A DNA stretch of 64,000 nt from Stappia sp. WLB 29 (GTDB taxonomy: Bacteria; Pseudomonadota; Alphaproteobacteria; Rhizobiales; Stappiaceae): contig NZ_JALBGD010000009.1 in the NCBI RefSeq assembly GCF_023507705.1, positions 62,001-126,000 of the forward strand. The letters run 5' to 3'. Of the stretch, positions 15,488 to 25,114 are shown piece by piece. The notes under the pieces were generated by a model that saw nothing but the letters and a program-made list of their open reading frames with translations, was not told where the DNA came from and searched no databases. The first letter of the stretch is position 1; each line of letters opens with the position of its first letter. Both the position numbers and the translations under genes were made by a program.

Positions 15488-16897
15488 TCAGAGCGGTGCG
15501 GCACTGCGGGTGCGGGCCGACCGGTAGGTGCCGTCGCCCTTGGCGCCGACGAGCGTGTTGTCGCGGACCATCACCCGGCCGCCGAGGATGACGGTGGTCG
15601 GCCAACCGGTGATCTCCAGCCCCTCGTAGGGCGAGTAGTCGGCCCCGTCATGCAGGTCCGCATGGCGGATGGTCCGCTTTTCCGTGGGGTCCCAGATCGC
15701 AAGGTCGGCATGCGAGCCGATGGCGATGGTGCCCTTTTCCGGATAGAGGCCGTAGGTGCGGGCATGCGCGGTGGCGGCCAGCGAGACGAAGCGCGGCAGG
15801 TCGATCCGCCCCTTCATCACCCCTTCGGAGAAGAGGATCGGCAGGCGCGTCTCGACGCCGGGAATGCCGTTGGGAATATGCCGGAAGCTGGTGAGGCCCT
15901 TCGGATTGCGCTTGCCGCGTTCGTCGTCGTAGCGGAACGGGCAGTGGTCGGAGGAGAACAGGTCGAAGACGCCCGTCTCGATGCCGCGCCAGCACTCGGC
16001 CTGGGCCGCCTTGTCGCGCGGCGGCGGCGAGCAGACGAACTTCGCCCCCTCCCAATCCATGCCGTCGAGATCCTCGGCCGTGAGCACCAGGTATTGCGGG
16101 CAGGTCTCGCCGACCACCTTGAGCCCGCGCGCACGGGCCCGCGCGATCTCCTCCATCGCCTCGCCGTTGGAGACATGGACGATGACGATGGGCACATCGG
16201 CGATCTCGGCGAGCGATAGCGCCCGGTGCGTCGCCTCGCGCTCCACCGCCACGGGACGGGTGGAGGCATGGGCGCGCGGGGCGACGTCGCCGGCCGCCTC
16301 GTGCCTGGCGATGAGAAAGCGGATCGCGTCCTCGTTCTCGCAATGGACCATGACGGTGGCGCCCGTCGAGCGGGCAACGTCCAGCGTCTTGAGGATCTCC
16401 GCATCGCTGAGCCGCAGGTCCTCGTAGGTCATGAAGACCTTGAACGAGGAATACCCGTCGGCGGCGAGCGCCGGGAGTTCCTGGCCGAGCAGCGAATCCG
16501 TCGGGTCGGAGACGATCAGGTGGAAGCTGACGTCGGTGTAGCAGTTGCCCTCGGCCAGCTTGTGATAGGCGGTCAGCGCCTCGCGCATCGGCCGCCCCTT
16601 CTCCTGCAGGCAGAAGGGCATGATGGTGGTGTTGCCGCCGAACAGGGCCGAGAGCGTGCCGCTCTCGAAATCGTCGGCCATGACGATGCCCTCGCCCGAG
16701 GGCTGCGAGACGTGGACATGGCTGTCGATGCCGCCGGGCAGCACATATTTGCCGCTCGCGTCGATCACCTCGCACTCGCCCGTCAGCGCCTCGCCGATCT
16801 GGGCAATGCGCCCGTTGCGGATGCCGATATCGGCACGGAACACGTCCGAGGCGGTGGCGATGGTGCCGCCGCGCACGATCAGGTCGAAACGGTCCAT
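15488..16897 (-). CDS. Dihydropyrimidinase/D-hydantoinase family amidohydrolase
   Basis: A 469-residue metal-dependent amidohydrolase that opens cyclic ureides or imides. The binuclear centre is complete: H60 and H62 (D-S-H-V-H), the carboxylated K153 (S-S-F-K-V-F), H185 (M-V-H-C-E), H241 (V-H-V-S) and D317 (S-S-D-H-C-P-F). The length is typical. The natural substrate could be a dihydropyrimidine, a hydantoin or another cyclic amide. It lies 10 bases after the ABC ATPase gene and 21 before DUF3830, in an operon otherwise devoted to uptake and oxidation of an amino-acid-like compound. Confidence 0.88.
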   Translation of the reverse strand: MDRFDLIVRGGTIATASDVFRADIGIRNGRIAQIGEALTGECEVIDASGKYVLPGGIDSHVHVSQPSGEGIVMADDFESGTLSALFGGNTTIMPFCLQEKGRPMREALTAYHKLAEGNCYTDVSFHLIVSDPTDSLLGQELPALAADGYSSFKVFMTYEDLRLSDAEILKTLDVARSTGATVMVHCENEDAIRFLIARHEAAGDVAPRAHASTRPVAVEREATHRALSLAEIADVPIVIVHVSNGEAMEEIARARARGLKVVGETCPQYLVLTAEDLDGMDWEGAKFVCSPPPRDKAAQAECWRGIETGVFDLFSSDHCPFRYDDERGKRNPKGLTSFRHIPNGIPGVETRLPILFSEGVMKGRIDLPRFVSLAATAHARTYGLYPEKGTIAIGSHADLAIWDPTEKRTIRHADLHDGADYSPYEGLEITGWPTTVILGGRVMVRDNTLVGAKGDGTYRSARTRSAAPL

Positions 16898-16907
16898 GGT
16901 CGGCCCC

Positions 16908-17642
16908 TCAGTGATGAAGGATCTTGCCGAGGAAGGCCTCGGTGCGCGGGTTGTGGCGGGCGGTGAAGAACTCCTCGGTCGGCCGGTCCTCGACGATCTC
17001 GCCCTGGTCGATGAAGATCATGCGGGTGGCGACGCGGCGGGCAAAGCCCATCTCGTGGGTGACCACCATCATCGTCATGCCCTCGCGCGCCAGGGAGGTC
17101 ATCACGTCCAGCACCTCGGAGATCATCTCCGGGTCGAGCGCCGAGGTCGGCTCGTCGAACAGCATCGCCTTGGGGTTCATGGCGAGCGCCCTGGCGATCG
17201 CCACGCGCTGCTGCTGGCCGCCGGAGAGCTGGCCCGGATACTTGTGCGCGTGTCCGGTCATGCCGACGCGCTCCAGGAGTTCCATCGTCCTGGTGCGGGC
17301 GACCTGCTGGTTGCGGTTCAGCACGATGCGCTGCGCCAGCATGATGTTGTTCTCGATGGTGAGATGCGGGAACAGCTCGAAATTCTGGAACACCATGCCG
17401 ACCAGCGAGCGCAGCTCGGGAAGGTTGGTCTGCGGGTCGTTGACCTCGACCCCGTCGATCCGGATCGAGCCTTCCTGGATCGGCTCCAGCGCATTGACGC
17501 ACTTGATGAGGGTGGACTTGCCCGAACCGGACGGGCCGCAGACGACGACGACCTCGCCCTTGGCGACGCTGGTCGAGCAGTTCTTCAGGACGGGGAACTT
17601 GCCGTAGTATTTCGTCACTCCGGTGATCTCGATCATGGTCAC
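16908..17642 (-). CDS. Polar amino-acid-type ABC transporter ATPase
   Basis: A 244-residue GlnQ/HisP-type ATPase. Walker A is G-P-S-G-S-G-K-S-T (about 37-45), the signature L-S-G-G-Q-Q-Q-R follows, and Walker B is [13 protein letters not shown]; the switch His is in V-V-T-H-E-M-G-F-A. It partners the permease at 21478-22170 and the binding protein at 25115-25990. The start overlaps the stop of the fused flavoenzyme by four bases (ATGA). No second permease gene is in the operon, so the permease probably acts as a homodimer. Confidence 0.93.
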   Translation of the reverse strand: MTMIEITGVTKYYGKFPVLKNCSTSVAKGEVVVVCGPSGSGKSTLIKCVNALEPIQEGSIRIDGVEVNDPQTNLPELRSLVGMVFQNFELFPHLTIENNIMLAQRIVLNRNQQVARTRTMELLERVGMTGHAHKYPGQLSGGQQQRVAIARALAMNPKAMLFDEPTSALDPEMISEVLDVMTSLAREGMTMMVVTHEMGFARRVATRMIFIDQGEIVEDRPTEEFFTARHNPRTEAFLGKILHH

Positions 17643-20548
17643 CCTCCTTGGAACCGGGAAATGGAAAAGGCCGAAAGGTCGCGGCCGGGATCGCGGCCGC
17701 GCACCAGCGCCGCCGTCAGCTGCCCGACCAGGGGGCCGAGCGTGTAGCCGTTGGACGTCACGGCGTTGAAGAAGCCGGGCATCGCCGGGTGCTGCCCGAG
17801 GATCGGCGCACCGTCGATGTTGATGTTCATCGCCGCCCAGCTGCGGATCACATGCAGCTTGCGCAGGCCCGGCACCACGTGCTGGGCGACCCAGAGATTG
17901 CCTTCAAGGCTGGAGAACAGCGGGCGCGGATGGCTGTGCACGGGGTCGAGGCCCGCCGTCCAGCCGCCGCCGATCAGGAAGTTGCCGTTGGCCGCCTGCT
18001 TCAAGGTCAGGTGCCGGTCGGCATGGGCGACGAGATGGGAAACGGCGGGCGCGGCGGCTTCGGTCACCACCATCTGCAGCGGCGCGCCGAAGACGGGAAC
18101 GTCGAGCCCGAGCATGGCACCGATCCGCGCGGCGAAGGCGCCGGCGGCATTGACGAGACGCCCGGCGCGCAAGGGTCCGCGCGAGGTGTCCACGACGAAG
18201 CCCGCCCCCTCGCGCCGGATCGCCAGAACCTCGGTGCGGTCGAACACGCGGGCGCCGGCCGCGACAGCGGCCTCCAGCACATGGCGGGTGGCGACCAGCG
18301 GGTTGATCTTGCCCTCCTGCGGGCAATAGGCCGCGCCGATCATCGCCGGCGACAGGCCCGGCTCGAGCCGGGCGAGATCCTCGCGGCCGATCACCTGGCA
18401 GTCGATGCCGTGGCTGCGCTCGACGCGGGTCTTTTCGTCCAGGAAGCGCAGATGCGCCTCGGTCTCCGCGACCATCAGCCCGCCGGTGATCTTCATCTCG
18501 AAGTCGCGGCCGAGCCGCACCTCGAGCTCCCGCCACAGGTCGATGGCATCGCGCTGCAGCGGCAGGGTGCGGGCAGCGGCTCCGCCGTCGCCCTCCGCCT
18601 TGGCGCCATGGTCGAAGGACAGAAGCTGGGCGTGCAGGCTGCCGGCATTGCCGCCCGAGGCGAGCCCGCCGGGGAAGCCGCGCTCGACCACCGCCACCTC
18701 CTCCCCCGCCTCGGCGAGGAAGAGCGCGGTCGCAAGGCCCGCAATACCGGCGCCGATGACGAGCGTCGCGACCTCGCGGATCGGCAGCGGCTCCGGATTG
18801 TCCAGCGGCGGGCGCTCGGGCAGCAAGGCCCGCTTGTGGCCGCCCCATTCGGGCTTCTCGACGGCAAGCGCTGCCAGCGGCACCGGGCGCAGCGGCATTT
18901 GCGGAGCGAGCAAGCCGCTCGTCTCGTCGGCCGGACGCCCCGCAAGCGCAGTCAGCGTGCGCCCGCAATAGCGGCCCTGGCAGCGGCCCATTCCGGCGCG
19001 TGTCAGGCGCTTCAAGGTGGCGATGTCCGGCGGACCGCCGGCAGCCGTCTCGCGCAGCACACCGAGCGCGACGCTCTCGCAGCGGCAGGACAGCGTGCCG
19101 ACCGCATCGGCCTGCGCGTCCTCCGCCGGGCGGAACAGCTGCCACAGCGCCTGCTGGAAGCGGCGGGCACGATTGAGCCGGCGCTGCGCGCCCGGATCGG
19201 GCTCCGCGGCAAACCCGAGCTTGCGCGCGATGGCAAGGCCGGCCAGACGCCCGGCGGCCATGGCGACATGAGCCCCGCCGAAGCGCGCGGCCTCGCCGAC
19301 GATATGGACGTGCGGGTCGGAGCTTTCGCCGGCCTCGTCGCACCGGGCGACCAGCGTGCCGTCGCCGGCAACCACATGGGCAAGGCCGAGCAGGCGCGAC
19401 AGCTCGTTGGACGGGGCGAAGTCGCCGCCGACCAGCACGGTATCGACCTCGAGAACCTCCTCGCCGGACGGACCTTCGAGGCGCACGGCCTGCGCAGAGG
19501 TCTCGCCCAGCACCTCGACGGCGCGGGTCTGCCAGCGGATGGAAACGCCGGCGCGCTGCAGGGCGGCGATCTCGCCCATGCCCTTCAGCGCCAGCGCCGG
19601 ATCGGCCTGCAGGATGGTGATGGCATCGCGCGGGCTCGACCAGGGCGCGCGGGCCCGGTCGGCCAGGCACACGACCTTGCCGCCATGGCGCAGGATCTCG
19701 CCGGCGACCTGGATATTGAGCGGGCCGTTGCCGGTGATGGCGAAGCGGCGTCCGGGAAGGCTCGCATAGCTGCGCAGGAGGGTCTGCGCCGCGCCCGTCG
19801 TCATGACGCCCGGCAGCGTCCAGCCGGGGAGCGCGGCCGGCCGCTCGAACGCACCGGTGGCGATGACCAGCACGCGCGGGTGCAGATAGAAGGCGCCGTC
19901 CGGGCCGAGGCAGCCGAGGACGGGGGCGCCGTCCGGCTGGCGCTCGGCGCCCCAGACGGTGACGCCGGAGAGGAGTTCCACGCCGCAGGCGCGCGCCTCG
20001 GCGACGAGGCCGGCACCGTCCTGCGCCTGCCGGTCGCGGGCGAGCGCATGGCGCGCCTCCCGCGTGACGGGCTGCTTGTAGAACTGGCCGCCGGCAGCGG
20101 GCCGCTCGTCGACAAGGGTGACCTTGGCGCCGGCACGGGCGGCGGCAATGGCGGCGGAAAGTCCGCCCGGCCCCGCGCCGACGACCAGCACGTCGACGGC
20201 ACGAGTGGGCAGTTCCGCCGGCACGGGTGCAAGATCGGCGAGCGCCGGCGAGAGAATGTCGGGCCGCGGAGCCTGCCGCTCGACCCGCATGCCGTCCTGC
20301 ACCTTGGTCATGCAGGCGCGCTGGCTGGTGCGCCCGTCTATGGTGACCAGACAGTCGTGGCACACGCCCATGCCGCAGAAGAGCCCGCGCGGACGGCCCG
20401 CCGCATCGCGCGAGAAGGACGCCCGCCCGCCGGCCGCAAGGGCTGCGGCGACGGACGTGCCCGGATCGACACGGTGCACCTCGCCATCCAGATGGACGGT
20501 CACGAGGTCTGGGGCCGGCCTGGCGTCGTGCGGGGCCGCAGCGGACAT
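17639..20548 (-). CDS. Fused 2Fe-2S/FAD/BFD/DAO multidomain amine or imino-acid dehydrogenase
   Basis: A 969-residue chain joining modules usually encoded as separate subunits of opine oxidase, hydroxyproline dehydrogenase or HcnABC-type enzymes. Residues 15-95 are a 2Fe-2S domain with C58, C63, C66 and C79. Residues about 118-450 form an FAD/NAD(P)-type disulfide-reductase-like domain (V-V-G-A-G-P-G-G-L at 122-130). Residues about 488-535 are a BFD-like Fe-S domain (C488, C490, C523, C528). From residue 594 a DAO-type FAD domain begins with V-I-G-A-G-I-A-G-L. It probably oxidises a secondary amine or D-amino acid and passes electrons through the Fe-S centres. The four-base overlap with the ATPase gene and 16-base gap after the DapA gene show operon membership. 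HCN production is not implied. Confidence 0.88.
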   Translation of the reverse strand: MSAAAPHDARPAPDLVTVHLDGEVHRVDPGTSVAAALAAGGRASFSRDAAGRPRGLFCGMGVCHDCLVTIDGRTSQRACMTKVQDGMRVERQAPRPDILSPALADLAPVPAELPTRAVDVLVVGAGPGGLSAAIAAARAGAKVTLVDERPAAGGQFYKQPVTREARHALARDRQAQDGAGLVAEARACGVELLSGVTVWGAERQPDGAPVLGCLGPDGAFYLHPRVLVIATGAFERPAALPGWTLPGVMTTGAAQTLLRSYASLPGRRFAITGNGPLNIQVAGEILRHGGKVVCLADRARAPWSSPRDAITILQADPALALKGMGEIAALQRAGVSIRWQTRAVEVLGETSAQAVRLEGPSGEEVLEVDTVLVGGDFAPSNELSRLLGLAHVVAGDGTLVARCDEAGESSDPHVHIVGEAARFGGAHVAMAAGRLAGLAIARKLGFAAEPDPGAQRRLNRARRFQQALWQLFRPAEDAQADAVGTLSCRCESVALGVLRETAAGGPPDIATLKRLTRAGMGRCQGRYCGRTLTALAGRPADETSGLLAPQMPLRPVPLAALAVEKPEWGGHKRALLPERPPLDNPEPLPIREVATLVIGAGIAGLATALFLAEAGEEVAVVERGFPGGLASGGNAGSLHAQLLSFDHGAKAEGDGGAAARTLPLQRDAIDLWRELEVRLGRDFEMKITGGLMVAETEAHLRFLDEKTRVERSHGIDCQVIGREDLARLEPGLSPAMIGAAYCPQEGKINPLVATRHVLEAAVAAGARVFDRTEVLAIRREGAGFVVDTSRGPLRAGRLVNAAGAFAARIGAMLGLDVPVFGAPLQMVVTEAAAPAVSHLVAHADRHLTLKQAANGNFLIGGGWTAGLDPVHSHPRPLFSSLEGNLWVAQHVVPGLRKLHVIRSWAAMNINIDGAPILGQHPAMPGFFNAVTSNGYTLGPLVGQLTAALVRGRDPGRDLSAFSISRFQGG

Positions 20549-20564
20549 GGGCGTCTGCCTCCGG

Positions 20565-21455
20565 TCAGGTCTCGAAGCGCAGGCCGAACCGCTCGACCAG
20601 CGCCTTCATCTGCGCATCCTGTGCGGGCGGTAGCGGCAGGCGCGGCGGCAGTGGTGCGCCGGTCGCAAAGCCCATATGCGAGAGCAGCGACTTGGTGCCC
20701 GCGACATAGGCCTGGCCGCCGACCGCCTGGATGATCGGCAACCACTCCAGATAGAGCGCGCGGGCCGCATCGTAATCCTTGTCGTCGGCAGCAAGCGTGA
20801 AGATGCGCGACATCGGCCCCGGCGCGACGTTGGAGGCGACCGCCACCCAGCCCTGCGCGCCCATCACGAAGGATTCGAACCCCAGGATGCCGCCGAACGG
20901 CACCATGCGGTCGCCGGCAAGGCGGACGATGTCGCGAATGCGCGTCACCTCGAGGGTGGATTCCTTGACGTAGTCGCAGCCGTCGATCTCGGCGATGCGG
21001 GCCAGCAGCTCCGGCTTCATGTCGACATTCGACGTCGCCGGGTTGTTGTAGACCATGATCGGGATCGAGATCGCCGCCGCGATGGTGCGGTAGTGCTCGA
21101 CCAGCTCGTCGTCGGTGGGGGTGGAGTAGAACGGCGGGATGATCATCACGCCGTCCGCGCCCATCTCCTGCGCCTTGCGGGCGAGCCGGACGCATTCGCG
21201 TGTGTCCTCCGCGCCGGTGCCGATCAGCACCGGCACCCGGCCGGCGGCGGTGTCGATCACCGTGCGCGCCACCGCATCCTTGTCCTCCTCGGACAGCGAC
21301 AGGAACTCGCCGGTGGAGCCGAGCGGGATGAGGCCGTGCACGCCCTCGCGGATCTGCCAGTCGGTGAAGGCCGCGAGGGCTGAAAGGTCGGGCGTTCCGT
21401 TGCCGTCGACCGGCGTGATCATCACGGTGAAGACGCCGCGAAATTTCGTGGACAT
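20565..21455 (-). CDS. DapA-family (dihydrodipicolinate synthase-like) aldolase/dehydratase
   Basis: A 296-residue (beta/alpha)8 Schiff-base enzyme. The phosphate/carboxylate loop G-S-T-G-E is at 46-50, the catalytic Tyr in V-Y-N-N-P at 136, and the Schiff-base Lys in C-D-Y-V-K-E-S at 164. The family covers DapA, N-acetylneuraminate lyase, KDG aldolase and hydroxyproline-pathway dehydratases. A housekeeping DapA is unlikely given its place in a catabolic operon between the permease and the fused dehydrogenase; it more likely processes the keto or imino product. Confidence 0.87.
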   Translation of the reverse strand: MSTKFRGVFTVMITPVDGNGTPDLSALAAFTDWQIREGVHGLIPLGSTGEFLSLSEEDKDAVARTVIDTAAGRVPVLIGTGAEDTRECVRLARKAQEMGADGVMIIPPFYSTPTDDELVEHYRTIAAAISIPIMVYNNPATSNVDMKPELLARIAEIDGCDYVKESTLEVTRIRDIVRLAGDRMVPFGGILGFESFVMGAQGWVAVASNVAPGPMSRIFTLAADDKDYDAARALYLEWLPIIQAVGGQAYVAGTKSLLSHMGFATGAPLPPRLPLPPAQDAQMKALVERFGLRFET

Positions 21456-21477
21456 ATGAAGGTACCCTTATGGAGAT

Positions 21478-22170
21478 TCAGCGCTTTTCCGTGAGACCCA
21501 CGGCGGCGGTCGACTGGCCGAACCGGCGTTCGATGCGTCGCTGGACGAAGTCCCAGAGCGTCGTGAGGATGAGGTAGTAGAGGGCCGCGACCGCGAAGAG
21601 CTCCAGCACCATGAACTTCTCCTGGATGAGCACCTGCGTGCGGCGCAGCAGCTCTTCCATGGAGATGACCGAGGTGACGGAAGTGGTCTTCAGCAGGCCG
21701 TTCACCGAGTTGCCGAGCGGCGGGATGATCACCTTGAAGGCCTGCGGCATGATGATGTAGCGCATGATCTGGCGCTCGGTCATGCCGAGCGCCCGGGCGG
21801 CCCGCGACTGGCCTTCCGGCACCGCCTCGATGCCCGCACGGATGATCTCGGCGAGATAGGCCGCCTCGTTGAGCGCAAGGCCGATCAAGGCCGCCTCCAC
21901 CACCGAGAAGCGGATGCCGAGCTGCGGCAGCGCCGTGTAGATGACGATGAGCTGCACCAGGAGCGGCGTGCCGCGGAACAACCAGATGTAGAACCAGGCG
22001 ACGGCGCGCAGCACCTGCAGCTTCGACCGCCGCATCAGGGCGATGAGGAAGCCGAGCAACAGGCCGCACAAAAGCGAGACGCAGGTCAGCCAGATCGTCG
22101 TGAACACGCCTTCGAGAATATAGGCGTTGGTGAGATAGCTGAAGAAACCTGACCAGTTCCAGACTGACAT
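21478..22170 (-). CDS. Polar amino-acid-type ABC transporter permease
   Basis: A 230-residue permease of the HisM/GlnP class. It has about five helices and the EAA loop (A-A-R-A-L-G-M-T-E-R-Q-I-M-R-Y-I-I-M-P-Q-A). Also seen is the family signature L-F-R-G-T-P-L-L-V-Q-L near residue 68. The ATG at 22170 was chosen since the first helix follows; the upstream frame lacks membrane character. It is the first gene of the six-gene operon, downstream of the GTATAC element at 22375-22394. Confidence 0.92.
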   Translation of the reverse strand: MSVWNWSGFFSYLTNAYILEGVFTTIWLTCVSLLCGLLLGFLIALMRRSKLQVLRAVAWFYIWLFRGTPLLVQLIVIYTALPQLGIRFSVVEAALIGLALNEAAYLAEIIRAGIEAVPEGQSRAARALGMTERQIMRYIIMPQAFKVIIPPLGNSVNGLLKTTSVTSVISMEELLRRTQVLIQEKFMVLELFAVAALYYLILTTLWDFVQRRIERRFGQSTAAVGLTEKR

Positions 22171-22514
22171 GGCGGGCCTTTCTATCGGGTGCGGCAGGAG
22201 GCGGGCGGCACCGCCTCCCCGAGGGGAGCAGGCCGGGGACCGGCTGCAGGCTTTCGGGGATGGAACGGGTCGAACGACATGCAAGCGCCAGCGACAGGAT
22301 CGCGCCCTTCCAAGGGGGAAGAGACAGCGGGGTGAGATGGGGCCACGGGTTGGTTTGCTTTTCCCGCATTCATTTGGTATACCGATTTAATACACAGCAA
22401 CAGGACATGCGCAAGTCCCTTTGTCGGACCTGTGCACGCCTCTCCCGCAAGGCCTCCCCAGGCCGTTTCCGAAAGGCACAGATGGCGCCCGTCTCGTCCC
22501 GCCCGGCGGCGATC
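22171..22514. other. 344-bp intergenic control region
   Basis: No gene is supported here. The AT-rich part at about 22355-22400 carries the TGGTATACCG...TAATACA element and is the likely promoter of the permease operon on the minus strand. The GntR gene ends at 22515, so the promoter serves only the operon. Confidence 0.6.
22375..22394. promoter_or_regulatory. GntR-type operator of the catabolic operon
   Basis: TGGTATACCG-ATT-TAATACA, containing the perfect 8-base palindrome GGTATACC. Seventeen of 20 positions, including everything but a three-base spacer, are identical to the element at 25048-25067. The core resembles operators of FadR/FCD-type GntR proteins, two of which are encoded immediately next door. 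It lies about 205 bases upstream of the permease start. Confidence 0.65.
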
Positions 22515-23159
22515 TCAGTAAGTGGAAAGAACCCGCTGGCGCACCTTTTCCAAGTGCTGCGCCATGCTCTGGCGCGCGGCCTCGGCATCGCGCGCGGCAA
22601 GCGCTGCGAGGATCTCGCGGTGGTCCTCGAGGCCCGGCTTGCGCTGTGCCAGCCGCCGCTGCCGCTCGAAGATCGTCGTGTAGCGGCGCATCTGGACGAT
22701 GGTCTCGGCCATGAACGGATTGCCGCTCGCCTCGCCCAGCCCCTGGTGCAGCGCATCGTCGAAGCGCCAGATCACCGCCGGATCGGGATCGGGATCGTCC
22801 TCGATGGATTGCAGCATGGCGGCGAGCTCGGCGAGCTTGCCCTCAGTGATCTCGGGACAGGCGAGCGCGGCCGCCGTCGGCTCGACCAAGAGGCGCATGG
22901 TCAGGCTGTTGAGATAGTCCTTCAGGGTGATAACGCGCACGGTGAGCATGCTCTTGCCGTTGCGCACCAAAAGCCCCTGCCCTTCCAACCGGCCGAGCGC
23001 GTCGCGCATCGGCGAGCGCGACACGCCGAGGCGGGCGGCAAGACGCCGCTCCTGAATGACGACTCCTCCGGCAAGCTGTGCCGACAAGATCTCCTCCAGC
23101 AAGGCGCGATAGGTCTCGTCCGCGAGACTCGTCTCCGTGCCGGTTTCCTGTTCGGCCAT
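22515..23159 (-). CDS. GntR-family regulator with FCD domain
   Basis: A 214-residue regulator: GntR winged HTH at about 10-75 (Q-E-R-R-L-A-A-R-L-G-V-S-R-S-P-M-R-D-A-L-G-R-L-E) and an FCD effector domain with the metal-ligand type residues D-D-A-L-H-Q and E-D-H-R-E-I. The start M-A-E-Q-E-T was chosen as the first ATG close to the HTH. It is divergent from a second GntR gene, 122 bases away, and sits just upstream of the permease operon on the same strand. Confidence 0.88.
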   Translation of the reverse strand: MAEQETGTETSLADETYRALLEEILSAQLAGGVVIQERRLAARLGVSRSPMRDALGRLEGQGLLVRNGKSMLTVRVITLKDYLNSLTMRLLVEPTAAALACPEITEGKLAELAAMLQSIEDDPDPDPAVIWRFDDALHQGLGEASGNPFMAETIVQMRRYTTIFERQRRLAQRKPGLEDHREILAALAARDAEAARQSMAQHLEKVRQRVLSTY

Positions 23160-23281
23160 CTGCCGTCTCCACTTCACCATTTGACGATCAGGACTGCTAT
23201 GCCGCATGCCTTTTGCCAAGGGCAAGCATTTCGCATGAGGTCGGACCCGCGCAATACCACGCCTTCGGAGGGGCAAGCCAA

Positions 23282-23959
23282 GTGAGCGTTACGGAGGAAA
23301 ACGGCGGCGCCGCGTCCGCCCGCGGAAGCCACAGCCTCGCGGCGCTGGCCTACAACGCCGTGTCGGACATGATTCGCCACCGCAAGCTCGGTGGGGGCCA
23401 TGTCATCGTCGAGGCGAGGCTCGCCGAGACGCTGGGCGTCTCTCGTACGCCCTTGCGCGAAGCCCTGCAGCGGCTGGAAGGCGAAGGCCTCGTCCACAAG
23501 GGCGACGGGCGCAACTACGTGGTGCGGCACGTCGATATCGGCGAGTACATCCAGAGCCTGAAGCTGCGCCTGCTGATCGAGCCGGAGGCGGCGGTGCAGG
23601 CGATGGGGAGCATTCCCAGCCGCAAGCTGATAGAGGTTCGCCGCGAGATCGACGACCTGATGGGCACGACCAGCTATCACACCGATGCGCACTGGTTCTC
23701 CGACGACCACCTGCACGGGCTGATCATCGACCATTGCGGCAACGACGTGATGGCCCAGGTGCTGCGCAACCTGCGCGCAACAACGAGGCTGTTCGAGATC
23801 GGCCGGCTGAAGGATCGCCTGACACCGGATTCGACCGAGCACCTGATGATCATCGACGCCTTGCAGCGGCAGGATGCCGACGCCGTGCGCCGGACGGTGG
23901 CGAGCCACATCGTCAGCCTGATCGACTTCGCCCGCAAGCACCTCAACATGACGGACTGA
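23282..23959 (+). CDS. GntR-family regulator with FCD domain (GTG start)
   Basis: A 225-residue regulator: HTH at about 18-80 (E-A-R-L-A-E-T-L-G-V-S-R-T-P-L-R-E-A-L-Q-R-L-E-G-E-G-L) and an FCD domain with D-D-H-L-H and S-T-E-H-L-M. The GTG at 23282 was chosen because GGAGGGG ends eight bases before it; no in-frame ATG is closer than the HTH. It diverges from the neighbouring GntR gene and is convergent with the phosphotriesterase-family gene. The two regulators are only distantly alike, so they may sense different metabolites. Confidence 0.86.
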   Translation: MSVTEENGGAASARGSHSLAALAYNAVSDMIRHRKLGGGHVIVEARLAETLGVSRTPLREALQRLEGEGLVHKGDGRNYVVRHVDIGEYIQSLKLRLLIEPEAAVQAMGSIPSRKLIEVRREIDDLMGTTSYHTDAHWFSDDHLHGLIIDHCGNDVMAQVLRNLRATTRLFEIGRLKDRLTPDSTEHLMIIDALQRQDADAVRRTVASHIVSLIDFARKHLNMTD

Positions 23960-23966
23960 GGCGCGC

Positions 23967-24995
23967 TCAGACGAGCGTCAGCAACCGCGCCGGCGTCCGC
24001 TTCAGCAGGAGGTCGATCTCGGATTGCGCGAAACCCCGGTCGCGCATCAGGGGGATGACGTTGCGCAGCATGTGCGCATAGCCATGGCCGCCATGGCACT
24101 GCAGGCGCGAGCGGGTGCAGATGTCGTGCGACAGGACGACATTGCCGCCGAGCCCTTCCTCGAACAGCCGCCGCACCGCATGGATGCGCATGTAGTCGGT
24201 CGGAAGGTCGGCGACCGCCATCCAGTATTGCGACTGCTCGATACCGAAGAAATCGTACTCGACGACGCAGCCGCGCCGCGCCAGCGCGACCACCTGTTCG
24301 ACGCTGTCATAGGTGCGGTCCATGTGGTCGATGATGACGCGGGAAAGGTCCGCGCCCGCGGCCTGAAGGACGTCGAGGATCTCGTGCGGGGCGTCGGGAT
24401 GGCGGCCGGGATGCACCGTGATTGCCGCGCCGGTGCGCTGCTGGGCGATGGCCCCGGCGGCAAGCGAGCGCCGCTCGAATGGGGTCAGCGGCCAGGAACA
24501 ACCGATCTCGCCGATGATGCCGCAGCGGATATCGGTGCCCCAGGCGCCTTCCTCGACCTGCGCCGTGACGATATCGGCCAGCGCCTCGAGCGGCAGCGCC
24601 AGCACCGCCTCGTCCTGATAGCCTTCGGTATAGAAGCCGGCGCCGAGCACAACATGAACGCCGGTCTCGGCCGAGATCGCGGCGAGCCCCTTCGGGTCCG
24701 GGCAAAGCCCGCCGGTGGTCATCTCGACGATGGTGCCGCCGCCCGCCTGCGCGAAGCGGCGGGTCTCGGATGTCGCGATGGCAAGGTCCTGGAGGCGGTG
24801 GTTGCCGTGATAGTCGTTCGGCCGGTAGGTGACGTCGAAGACGTTCTCCAGCGTGATCTCCACCTCGGGCAGGCCGCAGCCGCGCCGCGCCGGTAGGGTC
24901 AGGTCGCACAACAGGTGCTCGTGCATCAACGCGTAGCCGAGCGCCTCCGGCGCGACCGGGCCGCACACCGTCTGAACCGTCCCCGCCCGCACCAT
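23967..24995 (-). CDS. Phosphotriesterase-family metal hydrolase
   Basis: A 342-residue TIM-barrel hydrolase. The binuclear site is complete: H25 and H27 (M-H-E-H), a bridging acidic residue E163 (G-E-I-G-C-S-W) in place of the carboxylated Lys of classical phosphotriesterases, H195 (T-V-H-P-G-R-H), H224 (D-H-M-D-R) and D291 (S-H-D-I-C). The Glu bridge places it with the Php/lactonase-like branch, which hydrolyses lactones or carboxylic esters. It is divergent from the binding-protein gene across the second GTATAC element and therefore probably co-regulated. Confidence 0.85.
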   Translation of the reverse strand: MVRAGTVQTVCGPVAPEALGYALMHEHLLCDLTLPARRGCGLPEVEITLENVFDVTYRPNDYHGNHRLQDLAIATSETRRFAQAGGGTIVEMTTGGLCPDPKGLAAISAETGVHVVLGAGFYTEGYQDEAVLALPLEALADIVTAQVEEGAWGTDIRCGIIGEIGCSWPLTPFERRSLAAGAIAQQRTGAAITVHPGRHPDAPHEILDVLQAAGADLSRVIIDHMDRTYDSVEQVVALARRGCVVEYDFFGIEQSQYWMAVADLPTDYMRIHAVRRLFEEGLGGNVVLSHDICTRSRLQCHGGHGYAHMLRNVIPLMRDRGFAQSEIDLLLKRTPARLLTLV

Positions 24996-25047
24996 GCAGA
25001 CCTCCCTGATTGTGGTTGATTTTGACTGCTTGCAGACCGCATATAAA

Positions 25048-25067
25048 TGGTATACCGTCCTAATACA
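25048..25067. promoter_or_regulatory. Second copy of the GTATAC operator
   Basis: TGGTATACCG-TCC-TAATACA, matching the element at 22375-22394 in 17 of 20 positions. It lies 53 bases upstream of the phosphotriesterase-family gene (-) and 48 bases upstream of the binding-protein gene (+), so a single site could control both. Confidence 0.65.
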
Positions 25068-25114
25068 ATATAAAAACAGGCCTCATCAAACCAACCAGAG
25101 CGGAAGATAACCTC

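Noticed and set aside
17639-20548. Hydrogen cyanide synthase
   Set aside because: The domains match HcnA, HcnB and HcnC, but the same modules occur in opine and hydroxyproline enzymes, and the operon context is uptake and catabolism rather than cyanide formation.
17648-20734. A 1028-codon open frame on the plus strand
   Set aside because: It lies opposite the fused flavoenzyme, is rich in Arg, Gly and His without any family motif, and arises from the GC-rich codon pattern of the true gene.
20565-21455. Housekeeping dapA for lysine biosynthesis
   Set aside because: It sits inside a catabolic operon, so a specialised family member is more likely.
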